A DNA stretch of 64,000 nucleotides from Volutella citrinella (taxonomy: Eukaryota > Ascomycota > Sordariomycetes > Hypocreales > Nectriaceae). Shown here piece after piece: positions 20,420 to 32,800 of the stretch; position 1 is the first letter of the stretch; each line of letters begins with the position of its first letter. A program made the translations under genes and the position numbers. The stretch is taken from assembly GCA_034401135.1 (NCBI GenBank), contig JAWZSP010000002.1, positions 4,464,001 through 4,528,000 of the forward strand, in the 5' to 3' direction. The notes below the pieces were generated by a model. It was not told the origin of the DNA, did no database searches, and worked only from the letters and a program-made list of their open reading frames with translations.

Positions 20420-22553
20420 GTTATACCGAGCTCAAATGGTGTCTCAGACCAATAGCAATATGATCGCGAATCAAGCAAAGCGACTGTGGGCAAGAACGCT
20501 GGTTGTAGTTGGACCCTAGATATACATTCAATGACTACTGTTTACGAGGTGTAAAACACAGCCCCTGAGGAATGTCAGAGTAGAGCAAGGCTGATCTGAC
20601 GCTCCCCAGCCTTCGGTACAGGGGTTGCCATAGTACGCCCATTGCTTGCTAAGAACCCGCAGTGTCAGATGCAGAGCATTGCCGTTTAATACGACAGCCG
20701 GGATCAAAAGATATACCTTGTGGCCGTAGTTGAAAGCTGTGCCTGGTAGAAGCAGAAGCGTCGCGCCGAGATCCCCGCGCGGCTTGTCGCAATGTGAAAT
20801 GGCAACCCGATTTTCGATGGCCTGCCGCCAGTCAATAATGTGTCTCACGCCCCTCTGAAATGCACACAATTCTCTGACCGCGCGGTCGGCCTAGCCTTCA
20901 AGTTTGGACAGCTGGTTGAGATGCAGTAACTGGATTGAGCCACTCCCATTTCCCACCGTCCATGTGTACACCATTCCCCTGTGCGTCACAGTGCGTGGAA
21001 GCGCGCTACAGTTCGTACTAACATCACCTTACAAAGCCTTGGATAAATCGGGCCTGGGCGCCCACATCGGGTATTTGCCGTGAGGCGGCTGAATGCCACG
21101 GCGGCAGGCTTGATGGTTTTATTTCCGGTTTCTGAGGCTGCGCAGTTATACCCGGACTCTACCGGACTCTCCGGCTGATCATAGGTCCCGGCTCGGCCAG
21201 GCCGGCCCAAGTACATACCGGGGAGACTGAGGTGGTAACCACCACAACATCATACCTGGTACTAACTCAGAAATGACTTGTTCATGAGATCCTGTGTAGC
21301 CTGCCACGTTCTGGGTAAATCCATTTGGGTTTGACTTCAATTTTATCACAAAAGCATCCTAATGCGCATGCTCACACCTTGGTCAAGAAATTGGTCAGCC
21401 CATTACCGGGGTCCTGATCGATTCCGCACGTATAATCTACGACGCTATCCACACGGCTCGACCGACATCATGTGTGTAGTACACAGGCATTTAGGATGGA
21501 GATCGATTTGCGCCATCGGGAAGCCGGTCGACATATTTACTTTAGAGGCTTGCCGCATTTTAGAGGGTTATAGGGTAGGGTAAGGACAATATTAAAGGGG
21601 GGTTTCTTCGGTCCACCCCTGATTGGTCTGCTTACAGACGGGTGGGGTAGTGTGTGCTCACACAACACGCAACAAGGTTGTTCCGTGTCCTGTAGTTTTC
21701 CCGCATGTGCACAGCGCGGGTTCTGATGAGAATATTGCGGCTGTAGGGCACACTAGCTTAGAAAAGGACGGATAAGGTAGAATTTGCTAAAGAAGATGAA
21801 TGAATAAGAATAGTGATTAGATTTTAGCCATGATGAGCAGCTAGAAATCACCTTTTCACGCCGATGAATGTGCAAATCTGCTGTGACGTCATTGACCCTC
21901 CTCGTTCCATAGCCAGTGTCGTTTGACTTCGCTTTTTCTGACTCGCCCCACAACCGGATCGGGCGCTCGTGGTTATTCACGGCCGGTTCGCCTTGCTCGT
22001 AGAACATATAAAGAACTCGGCCCTTGACTACATAGCACACACGCCGGTGAATCCCTTCCAGTTCGGTTCAGTAGGGTTAATGAAATATGGCTCAATGACA
22101 TTAGCAATAATGAAGGCGGTGAAATAGGTGTTTCGTGCAAGTACGATGGTCTTGGATCTAAGTCGTGTTGATGAGACTTCGGCAGGGATAGTCCATCCGA
22201 TAGGTCCACAGGAGCTGTCCAGCCATCTGAAGCTCAATCGTATGTCCAAAGAAGGAGATGAAGATGAAGCCGCACTGACGTTGCCCTGGGCAGCTCTGCG
22301 GGTAACCCTGGCGCTGGCGTCCTCGGCCTCAACGGGCTTATTTGGAATGGGTGAATCGCTTGTTTGATAGACAAACCGATCTCGTCATTGAGAGCTGCTG
22401 CTCAAGCGGTGCTCAGCGTCTGGACTATAGTCTGCTTGCCATACATCCCCTCCAGAGCACCAGCGATCAGCAGTGGCCCCATCACCACGCGCCCATTTCG
22501 GCATCCATATCCACTGCCGTCGCACCAGAGCAGGAGAAGTCCGTTGGCCGATA
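20420..22553. other. Gene-free region
   Basis: About 2.1 kb with only short open frames lacking domain-like sequence; no repeat or RNA gene was recognised. It runs into the relic region that follows. Confidence 0.45.
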
Positions 22554-22619
22554 CTATGTCTCAGTATGGAGCCGCGAGGGCAAGACGAAGAAGAAGCTGC
22601 CCACGAGGTCAGTGTGATT

Positions 22620-23010
22620 CAAGTCGATGAAACAGACGGCCATGGTTTGTTCGCACTTTGAGAAAAATGACGGAGGCGTGAATCCATCCCACGGCGCGGA
22701 AGTCGACGGCACCCTCCTACTTCTTGGAGACTTCGAAGTTGCTGGCATCCTCAATCTTGCCTTGCTCAAGGCTTGGCCGAGCTCTGGGTGGCCATTGAGC
22801 ACGCGACGGACTTGTTGCCTAGGGAATCTCTTGAGCTGAGGGTAGGGCTCATAGTCGGGCTGCGCCATGACAGTGGCAGCGGCCTGGTGAATGCCTGCCA
22901 GGAGCTGGCGGTGATCCTCTGCATCTTCGGCGTTGAGCTCGATACCAATCGATGCCATCAACCTGAACGGGTCATCTTCCTGGACGGGACTCTCGCTATG
23001 GCAAACTGTT
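22620..23010 (-). pseudogene. Abutting relics of a fungal amidase (5' part) and an amino-acid permease (5' part)
   Basis: On the minus strand, 22800-23010 reads SPVQEDDPFRLMASIGIEL, then MAQPDYEPYPQLKRFPRQQV. This resembles the N-terminal 60 residues of fungal amidase-signature enzymes, which end in RFPR-x-x-V just before the core. The rest of an amidase is absent. Immediately downstream, a second start (MATQSSAKP) continues, after one frameshift and one in-frame stop, as GKIEDASNFEVSKK and then EGAVDFRAVGWIHASVIFLK, the N-terminal stretch of AA_trans permeases. Both look broken. The family calls are from memory of conserved N-termini and are moderate at best. Confidence 0.4.
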
Positions 23011-23859
23011 AGCGACGGGATGAGCTGGCTGTTCAGGAGTTTGTTTGCGCTGTTGTGAACTGCAGCGGCGGAATGGATGCCTACCCAGGGGGCGTTTTCA
23101 AGAGAACAATTGACATGTTGCCGCTGGGCGAATACTGGCAGTGCTGGTCCGTACGAGCGGGATGTAACTAACTAAGGTGATTGGTTCTCTGATAGACTGA
23201 TTGTTTACCATACACGCACCCAAGACAAATACCAATATTCAACGCAATGTGTGTAGGTACCCACGACTCGCTATAATGACCGCTATTTGAAGCATTCCTC
23301 CACTGCCACAGACCCCATGCTGATCGCCACCGGCCAATGCGACCTCGGAAGAAGTGGCCCGTGTTTGGAGCGGCACATGAGGAGAGTGGGCACCTCATCA
23401 CATTACTAAGTATATGGCCTCTCAGGGTCATGGACCACTCCCTTGATAATCTGGAATCCCGTTCCACCCACTGACCATCTGCTTTCCAACCTCCAACCTC
23501 CAACTTCCGACCTCCAACTTCCAACCTCCAACTTCCAACCTCCAAACATCCACCCGCACGGTCCTATCTACTCCAAATCCGACCCACAGGTTTCCCCATC
23601 AAGACTAGGCGGTGGACCCACCCCCGCGTTCTCGGTCGTCCGTTCGGGGGATGATGAGAAATGGTAATTGAGCACGGAGCCCAGACTTTCTCGCCATCAT
23701 GCATTCTCCGATCCGTATATGAACGACGCCTGTGCGTGATGAATGAAACTCTCCACATATTAGTACCATTTGCGTTCCCATCCCCTTTCACCAGGTAAAC
23801 CCTGAACCGCCATCATCTCTTCTTCCTACCCCGAAATCAACCCCAGCTAGCTACCCACC
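23011..23859. other. Intergenic with CT-rich minisatellite
   Basis: No gene seen. At about 23485-23552 an array of CCAACCTCCAACTT-like units (about 12-14 bp, five copies) forms a pyrimidine-rich minisatellite. The deacetylase promoter follows. Confidence 0.5.
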
Positions 23860-25015
23860 ATGGGCAGGAAGCGCGTTCTCATCAGCTATGGCGTCGACGT
23901 CGATGCCGTGTCTGGCTGGCTGGGCTCGTACGGCGGCGAGGACTCGACCAACGACATTAGTCGAGGTACGTGACATCCGGGGCAGGACGTGCCGCGCACT
24001 CGCACAGCCTCGGGAAGTCCATGCCGCTCACCAGCAAACAGGCCTTTTCGCTGGCACCATTGGAACCCAGCGCCTTTTGAAGCTGTTTGCCAAGCATGAC
24101 ATCAAGACCACCTGGTTCATCCCCGGACACAGCTTGGAGACGTTCCCCGAGGATATGGCTGCTGTCCGCGATGCTGGACACGAGATTGGTCTCCATGGCT
24201 ACTCGCACGAGAATCCCACTAGCATGACCATTGAACAGCAGCGGGTGGTTCTGGCCAAGACCTTCCGCCTGCTGACTGACTTCATTGGCAAGCCTCCTCG
24301 TGGAAGCGTCGCTCCGTGGTAGGTGCTCCCAGCGGCCCGGTTGGGTGCACGCACGAGAGCTAACCACGATGTGCGCAGGTGGGAAACCAGCAAGGAGGGT
24401 GTGCAGCTGCTTCTGGACTATGGTATTGAGTATGACCATAGTCTTAGCCACCACGATTGCCAGGCCTACTATCTCCGTACCGGAGACACCTGGACCAAGA
24501 TTGACTACTCCAAGCACCCCGACTCGTGGATGAAGCCCCTGATCAAGGGACAGGAGACCGGCCTGGTTGAGATCCCCGGAAACTGGTATATTGACGACTT
24601 GCCACCGATGATGTTTATCAAGAGTGCGCCTAATAGCCACGGTTTTATGAATCCCCGAGATATTGAGGACATCTGGCGGGATCACTTCGACTACTTTTAT
24701 GAGAACTACGATGAGTTCGTCTTCCCTATTAGCATCCACCCCGATGTCTCCGGTCGACCCCACGTCCTCGCCATGCATGAGAGGTAAGCCAAGCAATAAA
24801 TACACTGTGCACTGCGCGATGACATGCCGAGGTTCTGACGCGTGATGGGCAGGCTTATCCAGCACTTCAAGAAGCACGAGGGCGTCGAGTTTGTTCCGAT
24901 GGAAGTCATCTCTGACGAGTTCAAGAAGAAGAACCCGTTGCCCCCAGGCGCAACACGGCCTGCAGACGCCGAGACAGTCCTGCGAAAGCTGTCGGATGGA
25001 TCAGGGGAGCTGTAG
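23860..25015 (+). CDS. Polysaccharide-deacetylase-family hydrolase (HpPgdA / cyclic-imidase-like)
   Basis: Four exons, 23860-23965, 24042-24318, 24379-24783 and 24853-25015, give 316 residues; all junctions are in phase. The NodB-type fold is shown by the metal/catalytic Asp pair region SYGVDVDAV, then [16 protein letters not shown], and the metal His motif [12 protein letters not shown], followed by [12 protein letters not shown]. There is no signal peptide, so it is probably intracellular. The closest group I can name is the HpPgdA-like branch, which includes cyclic imide hydrolases as well as deacetylases. The substrate may therefore be an imide or amide rather than chitin. It is convergent with the C2H2 regulator gene. 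Confidence 0.82.
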
Positions 25016-25260
25016 AAAATAACGTACATGGGTAGTAGTTCGTATAAAATATTCACAGTTCCATCAACAAGAAGAAAATCAAGCTTCAGCACATTGCACA
25101 ATGACGACGGGCATACGGATGACGGGAACCGATATAATGAACTAGCAGAACGTATTACCAGGCAGTAACGAGACGGTTTAGACAGGCACCCTCAACACCG
25201 CCGCCGTCACAGGAACGGCTTCGGCAGTAGTTCACGGACAGAAACGCCTTGATGCTTCTT

Positions 25261-27949
25261 TTATGGATTTTCCAGCTTCGTTGCCCACTTCTGTAGGCTT
25301 GTACCTAACACTTTGACAAAATGCCACTGAACGTTTCCTTTGAAGAAGCGGCTCCAGATCTGCAACACTGACAGACCAAGACAATATGGCTCTGGTAGAT
25401 GGCTGGAGCTGAAGGGCCCCTCCTCAAAGTCAATAGCCGAGTATGCCTCATCAACAATACAGCGAACCCATCGAAGAATCAGCCTTTGAGACCCTACAAG
25501 TGTTTTCTAATTAGCAAAGCAACACCGGCGGTGGGTTACTCTTCGTTTCTGATTTTGCCCCTTTCGCGGACACTTACTATTCAGCTCGGCATCACTGGCC
25601 GAGAGTTCCAGGGCACAAAGCCATTTGCATAGCAAGATGGCGCACTCAAAGCTGGAAAGGGCGTGCTGGACACTCCAGAAGAAGGCCTGACTGTGTGAGA
25701 TGCGATCAACCCCCAGACGCACGGGGATGCTCAGAGCGTGGGTGCAGTAGAGCAAAGCAGGGAGTAGCGTCTCGTTGTTATCGATCGGTGGCAGTTTAGC
25801 TAGCGCAGCAGCAATCACGTCTGCATCGCGAGTCTCGAGGCGACGAGGTGGACCCAGATGGAGGCAAAGCCTGACATAGGCGACGCCCAAAAGCGCGCTG
25901 GACGTGAAAGGAATGGGACCATTCTCATTGTTGGGGTCCAATGTCGACTCGGGGGCCTGCTGCCAGGTGGAAGTCCACGACCTAAGAGCGCGGCTGCCAC
26001 GAGACGTGGCGAGTTAGCAGTGCTGCTTCGCATCTGACGCGGACGCCGCGTGTCGCTTGGGGTTCATTTCTTACTTGATGATTTGTAGCTCCATCGCCGG
26101 TATCGTCGACTGGCCCGCTGGCGCTAGTGAAAGCCCTCGAGCAATATGGATTCGCTGGATCAAGGCGTGCAGAAGAATGTAGTTGCCCAACGGGCACGGC
26201 ATTGGTTCGAGCGGGTCCGTCGTGGGCCCCTGGAGCAGGTTGCTGAGTGCATCCTGGAACAGCATCTGCTGATGGCTCTCACGGTGCAGGCGAGCCCACT
26301 GCGTGGCATTGCCAGCCTGCCACTCCTGTATCGAGCACGGGAGCCTGAGATGGACTTCGTTGCTCCAAATTTCGGGGCAGGTATTGTAGGCGATGCTGTG
26401 GACGTTGATGTAACAGAACGCAACCAACTTGACACGGCGCGCCGACTCTTGCTGGATCCACAGATCCCACATGGCAGTCTTGGAGCTGCAGGCGGTGAGC
26501 CCTCGGCTATCTTCCTCGAGGCCCATCTGCCGTAGGTATTTGACGAGGAGTGCCCTGAGGTCAAAGGCCTTCTGCAGGTCATCGCTGCTGCCCCAAGTAG
26601 CCACGCCGACAAGGGTCAGCAGCGTCTTGATGACATCAATCATGGCCCATGGGCCGCGGCCATCGGTCAGCGCGACAGCCTTGGCCGGAGGCGAGGGTCT
26701 GACGTTCATCTCATGTCGCCTGATTCGTTCCAGCAAGACAGCACTAGCTGTGTTGAACAAGACCTCAGAGCCGCGGTGCTCGAAACAGTACTGCGCCCCA
26801 GCAGCACACATGGCCAGCGTGAGCTCAATGGGGTACAACGTCACTTGGTATGTTGGCCGATGAAGGTAGAGTAGATGGGAGTGAAAGCCTTCGAAGAAAC
26901 ATGTCAGGTAGCGGGTTAGGCAGTGGCGAGACGGCACCCGGAAGTCGGGGGCCACATCTCGGAAGCCCTCGAGGAGATGCACCAGCCCGTTTCTCTGCTC
27001 GTCTGTGACGACGACGGTCCGAGTGCTCGGGCTCTCTGAGTGGGCTGCGTGAGCTCGAACGGTTAGTGAGCTGAGCGCGGGGAGCAGTCGCCATCCTGGC
27101 GTGAGCGGGATATCAAATGCACAACTGACCTTCATCTTGCAGTGCACCGAAAGACACATTATCCGCCGGAGCAGAGGGCAAGAATGTGCTAAAGGGCATG
27201 GAGGAGCCGTCGGCGCTGGGGGAGCCTGGCAACGGCTCCTCATCGCCGACGCCGAACTGGCCAAACAGTCCACTGTCCAGGGTCCATTCCGCGGAGAGGC
27301 CGATGTTCTCGATGAAACTGACAAAATTTCGCAAGTCGGAGGATCCATCACTCATGTAGGCGTCCTGATTGCAGTCTGGCGCTCGCATCAGCCAGGATTC
27401 AAAGACAAGCGTGGGCACTGTGGTCCGGACCGTCGCTCAGGCCGGTGAGAGTCAGAGCACAAACCTGGGGCCGGGGAGATGACCCGGAGCAAGTCAATCT
27501 CGGCAGCAGGCGGTTGATCCTGCGGCGGCGGAGCTAGGACAGCAGCGGGAGAGGTGATGACGGCAATAGATGGCCCGTCGTCTAAGTTCGAGTTAGCTGC
27601 TGGCGTTGGCGAAGACCCGTCGCCGGCCAATGCTTGAACAGCCGTTCCATGGTGGGATAGGCGCCAATGGCGCGTTAGCAAGTCGCGGCGGGTGAACGAA
27701 GCGCCGCAGTCACATTCGAACGGCTTCTCCTTGGTGTCTGGGAGGGAGGGGGGCGGCTAGATTAGCTGGAGGTTCCGTTCCCTAGTCACCCCGGATCCCA
27801 GGCGACTCACGCGTGCGGAGGTGCCGGGTCAGATGCTCGGCGCGCTTGAAGTGACGTGAGCAGTAGACGCACTCGTGCTGCGGCTGCTCGCCATGTCTCC
27901 ATTGCGACCTGCGCCTCCGGCCTTCTGCTTCTGGGTGCTGCACCTGCAT
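25261..27949 (-). CDS. C2H2 zinc-finger / fungal_trans transcription factor
   Basis: Six exons, 27811-27949, 27465-27737, 27130-27417, 26075-27044, 25578-25981 and 25261-25493, total 768 residues in phase. Two classical C2H2 fingers lie at the N-terminus: CVYCSRHFKRAEHLTRHLRTH, the TKEKPF linker, then CDCGASFTRRDLLTRHWRLSH; an intron splits the end of finger one. A Pro/Ala-rich linker leads to a fungal transcription-factor domain (FFEGFHSHLLYLHRPTY, CAAGAQYCFEHRGSEVLF, ESARRVKLVAFCYINVHSIAY). It should be a nuclear regulator. It is divergent from the quinone-oxidoreductase-like gene, separated by 408 bases, so that gene is its nearest candidate target. Confidence 0.85.
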
Positions 27950-28357
27950 TGCTTGCTGCCGACTCACGAGGTCAGGGGGAACCGGTGCCTTGGGGTCGCG
28001 TGTTGCGAGTTGGAGTGAACAAGGAAGCAATTGGAGACCGGGCCCACAATCAATTGGAGAGTGAGTTTGTTTAGCCCGTGACGACCATCGATTTGTCAGA
28101 AGTGCACTACGTTTCTTATTAAGCTTTGCCTAGGCCGCCCGTCGCCTGCCTGGTGGTGTTGGGTTCAAATCGGCTGCATGTTAGATCTAGTAGCCGATCG
28201 GCGATGGGAGGGAAACCCCGCTAATAATTCATTTATTTATAACATGTGTAAAAACTATCTACTACTAGGATGATGAGCCTAACCAGACTTGAATCGCAAC
28301 GCAATACCACCTCGCTGCTTCCATTACGCGCCGAGCTACGCACCAACTTCTGAAACT
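27950..28357. promoter_or_regulatory. Divergent promoter, C2H2 regulator / dehydrogenase
   Basis: No coding signal. An AT-rich stretch (about 28220-28260) with TTTATTTATAA lies about 115 bases upstream of the dehydrogenase ATG. Confidence 0.4.
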
Positions 28358-29557
28358 ATGGTTTCCATCAAAGGACAACAATGGCGTACGCTGCAGGACG
28401 GCCTGGACAGCCTTGTCCTCTCCTCCGTCGAGGAGGTGCCGCAGCCTGGCAATGGAGAGGTCTTGGTCCAGATCCGGGCCGTGTCTCTCAACTATCGAGA
28501 CACTGAGGGTTCGTCTGCTCCCGTCACATTTCTTCCATTCCTGCCCTGCTTTTCCAATAGCTCACGGCTCCTCTCACAGTGGTAATGGGCCTTTACAATC
28601 ACTACAAGACCATGGCGGGCAGTGTCACCCCTCTGGTTCCCTGCTCCGACATGTCCGGTGTGATTGTTAGCGTCGGCGAGAATGCTGGCGACTGGAAGGT
28701 CGGGGATCGAGTCATTTCCACTTTCAACCAGGACCATCTGACTGGTAAACTGAATGCCCGAATCCTCAAATCCGGGCTCGGAAAGCCCCTCGATGGCGTT
28801 TTGCAGACCCATCGTGTCTTTCCTTCGCATGGACTGGTCAGGGCCCCGGACTACTTGTCTGACGAAGAGGCCGCGAGTCTCTCAATCGCCGCCGTCACGG
28901 CTTGGATGGCCGTCAACCAGCTCCGACCACTCGGCAGCCCCGGCGGTAAGGGAGAAGTAATCCTGTTCCAGGGTACGGGAGGAGTGAGCATCAGCGGCCT
29001 GCAGATTGCCCGTGCTTCGGGGGCCAAGAGTAAGTCCCAAGAGCGTTACCCTGTGTGAATGATTATACTGAGTTCTCACGCCAGCTATCGTCACCTCCTC
29101 CTCGGACAAAAAGCTAGAGCGGGCCAAGGAGCTAGGCGCTGACTACGGCATAAACTACCGCACAACCCCCGAATGGGATGAGGCCGTGCTCAACATCACC
29201 AACAACGCCGGCGCTGACATCATTCTGGAGTGTGGTGGTGCGCAGACGCTCCGCAAGAGCTTCAGCTGCGTCGCATATGGAGGCACAATTGCTTCTATCG
29301 GCTACTTGTCTGGCAAGCAGGACGATGAGGGTGATAGGACCAACCTCAACGTTCTAGCCTTATCCCGGACCGTGACCCTCAAGGGTATCATCAATGGCCC
29401 CAAGGATCGCTTTGAGGAGATGCTCGAGTTTTACTCTAAGCACGAGATACACCCTGTCATCGACCGCGTCTTTGACTTTAGGGATGGTAAAGAAGCTCTG
29501 AAGTATCTCTTTAGTGGTGCCCACTTTGGAAAGGTCGTTGTCAGGGTTGGTCAGTAG
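28358..29557 (+). CDS. MDR-family quinone-oxidoreductase-like dehydrogenase
   Basis: Three exons, 28358-28508, 28580-29029 and 29085-29557, give 357 residues. The GroES-like half has VLVQIRAVSLNYRDT and PCSDMSGVIVSVGENAGDWKVGDRV. The NAD(P) half has ILFQGTGGVSISGLQIA and SSDKKLERAKELGADYGINY. The zinc ligands of alcohol dehydrogenases are missing, as usual for the quinone-reductase branch (Asp and Ser at the usual sites, PCSD). It reduces an enone or quinone with NADPH by family; the actual substrate is unknown. It is cytosolic and divergent from the C2H2 regulator. Confidence 0.88.
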
Positions 29558-29813
29558 TTATTATAATAATGATTGAATTATCTAAGATATATACTAAATA
29601 TACTAAAACTCTATATTCAAATAATAGAATAGCGCTAATTATGCTTTGAAACCCCAATTAAGGGCGTCCGGGCGCGAGCATCATTATATACATGCAGCGT
29701 GTACCAGGGAAGGCAAAAGCAAGTCATAACTCCAACACACAGCCAAGTCAAGGGTGCACGCAGACCACGACTGACATGGCTCTGTCGCAACGATTCTATA
29801 ATAGAACTACTAC

Positions 29814-32800
29814 CTACGTACTGGGAAGGATGAAAGGGGCAGCGTGGACACTGTCGGAATTACAGTTGTTGCACTTAGCATCGCAGTTCTTGGTGCCTGC
29901 TAATACCAGCTTCTTGTAGCAGCTAATGTCCTTGTTCGTCCTGCAGCCCGTCGATTCACACTCACACTCAAGCCCGTTTCGGCTACTCTTGCTATGGGTC
30001 AAGTCAGCAATGCGTCCCACTGAATGAGTGCAAACAACGTACAAGGGGCCGCATTCCCATGGCCCGGTGGCGGGGGGCGAATATGGAGCAGCATCTAGAT
30101 GTAGAGAGTCGCAACTGCTGCAGTCCGATTTGCAGCCATTGTCAGAAATCAGTGTGATTTTGACCGAACATTGGTAGTTGCTTGGAGATGGTTGGCAGTT
30201 TAGGGGATAGCAGAAGCACTCTGTCTTAGGCAAGGTCCCGGGATTATTCAGGTGACTAGGAGTTCAAGTTAGTACAAAATAGAGCTGGCGATGACCGAGC
30301 AGCATACAAGGGTTCACACTGCCAGTCATGAGGCGGCGGTGGCTTCGGAGGTGCATTCGCAGGACTGCAGCCACTGCAGTCGTCAAGGCAGCTGTGGGTT
30401 CCCTTCCACAACAGCCTCGAGCAGTCTTCTTGCGATCCGGCGCAAGGACTGAGTGTACAGGAGCATCCCTCCCTGAAGTTATACTCTCTGGCAGTGCTGC
30501 AGGCATGATTAGCTATGCTCTTTACTCTCTGCGTTGGGAAACGACTGTGATGACCTACTACTTCTGACATGTCCACTGAGGCGTGATGGGAGGAGCAGCC
30601 GTTGCGGTTGAAGCCGGCTTCACATCACTTTCATTTTGTCCTCCCCCATTAGTCGGCTGGCTGGGGATAGCGGTCGTGCCATGTCGTATCTGCGAGCTGC
30701 CAATGGAGTTTGAGTGCCCCGTGGAGTGTGTGGTGAAGTGTCCCGTGGAGTGTGTGGTGAAGTCTCCCGTGGAGTGTCTCGTGTTGGCTGTGGCTGTACC
30801 TGTCCTGGTGCTGCTGGTAGTTCTTGAGTCGGTAGGTGGGTTATTCTGAGGCGGTAGGATAATAGAAGGTACACCGGAACCAGCCGTCGTAGCAGAACCA
30901 GATCCGCCGCTTGCCGCTTCGGAAGCCTCAGTGGTCGTTCTACCACCGTCGGTAGTCGTGACTTTTGTTGGACCATTGGTCCCAACCCCGTCAGTGTTTG
31001 CAACTTCGGAACTCTGACCCGCAGCCCTTCGCGTGCTGGTCCTCATTGTAGTTGGCCCCTTGGTAAAGCAGTCGGGCATGTCCGGGAACTGTACGCCTGG
31101 TGCCCGATTGTCTCGCCGAAAGACAGGGTAGATGGGACAGGAAGGGCCGCCCGCTTGATCCATTGCGACATCCTGCCATTGAACGCCATTGTATATGAGA
31201 TTAACTGCCCGCTCGCCCGGAGGGCGAAGCGGGAATCGGTCCTGGGCGTACTCGAGCACCATCTCTCGCACCAACCTGGACGCGCTCACATCACGTCCAA
31301 TCCTTTTAGCAAGGGCAATCAGATATGCCGTCGTCGCAGCAGCCATTGCGGTAGCTTTTAGTGATTAGCCTTGGCTTCTCACATGCAACGCCGTGGTCGT
31401 CGGAAACTCACCACCAGATGTTCCGCCTCCTCTAGTTACAAAGCCCGTATTTGCGTCGTGGCGGGCGCATTGAATGTCGCCACCAAAAGCGAACAGATGA
31501 GGCGCCCCCATGGAGGCATCAATGGTCGAAAATTCCAGTATAAACTTGCCCAGCTGATCTGCAGCACCCACGACAATCAATTCCGGGATATAAATTTCTG
31601 GATTGGCCGGGTTGGCAAGCTCTCGCGGCATTATGTCAATCATGCTGTTCTAGATTATGCAGCTCGTTAGAATTAATAGCCCCAGCAGCACAGAGAGGGA
31701 GAAATCAAGTGCTTACCGTCCCGTCGTTGCCACCGCTGACGAGAGGCGTGATGTTCTTGTCAATCATCGCTCTGAAGATGATAACTAGCCTCTTGCGCGC
31801 TGCATGGTAGAATTCCTTGCCTTTGCTGTCAATGTATTCCTTTTTGCCATTCTTGAATCGTGGCCAGCTAGCAGACATGGCAAACACGGATGGCTCGCCC
31901 GTGGCCATGTCTACCATTTTTCGAAGAGCACGGAACCTAGCTCCGATGGCCGTGGGACCTTGGGGCTCTCGGATGATGATTGGGTTGGCATTCTTCGCAA
32001 TTCCATATTTCCTACCCATTGCGCGGCTCAGCATACAGGTGCCGTGACCGAGAGGGTTGCTGTCGTTCTCCACATCCTCCTCGACATTGGTAGAGCCCTC
32101 CGGCTTTTCTACATGAATCCACTTGGCGCGTTGGGCAACAGGTATAGTCCCCTTGGTAAACTCCTGTAGTATCCTGTTAGCTCGAATACTCTCGGGATAT
32201 CACGCAAAAATCGCGGGCCTACGTCATGTTTCAGGTTAACTCCGTTGTCATAAAGAAAGTAATCGACTCCTTCCCCTGCAGAATCATCAAAAATATACTT
32301 GTTGTCATACCACTCAATTGGAATTGAGGAACTGAGGCCAAATCCAGGCTGCTGGCATAGGACCACCAGCTCCATTGGGGCGTCTTCCTGCTGCACCAGA
32401 AAATCTTGCACCTCTGCAGGGCATGCATCTCCAGAACAAAGTGGAATCATATGCTCCACCTAGGAAATGGATGTATCAGTATGCGCGTTGGCAAAGTTTC
32501 ATGAGATGATACCCGACTTACCTGCGGATGCTTCTCCAAATTAAGGACCTGGGACGGTGTGAACCGCCCAGTCCAGAACAAGATATCTTTACCCATCTTT
32601 TCTTGCTTAACAGTAGATCCACCAAGCTCACGGAGCCTTATATCAAGGGCCGCGTTTTGAAACGCATTGTCATCTATAGGATACACATCAAACTCGCCTG
32701 CAATTTCGCAAGACTGGGCACCGTCCACTCGAGCCGTTGCTGTGCCTGTGCATGCCGTCGTCGTGACAGTAGTGGGAGATGCACTGGTAGTAGCCGGCTT

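Noticed and set aside
23485..23552. CRISPR-like array
   Set aside because: The repeated CCAACCTCCAACTT units are contiguous with no unique spacers, and this is a eukaryotic genome; it is a simple minisatellite.
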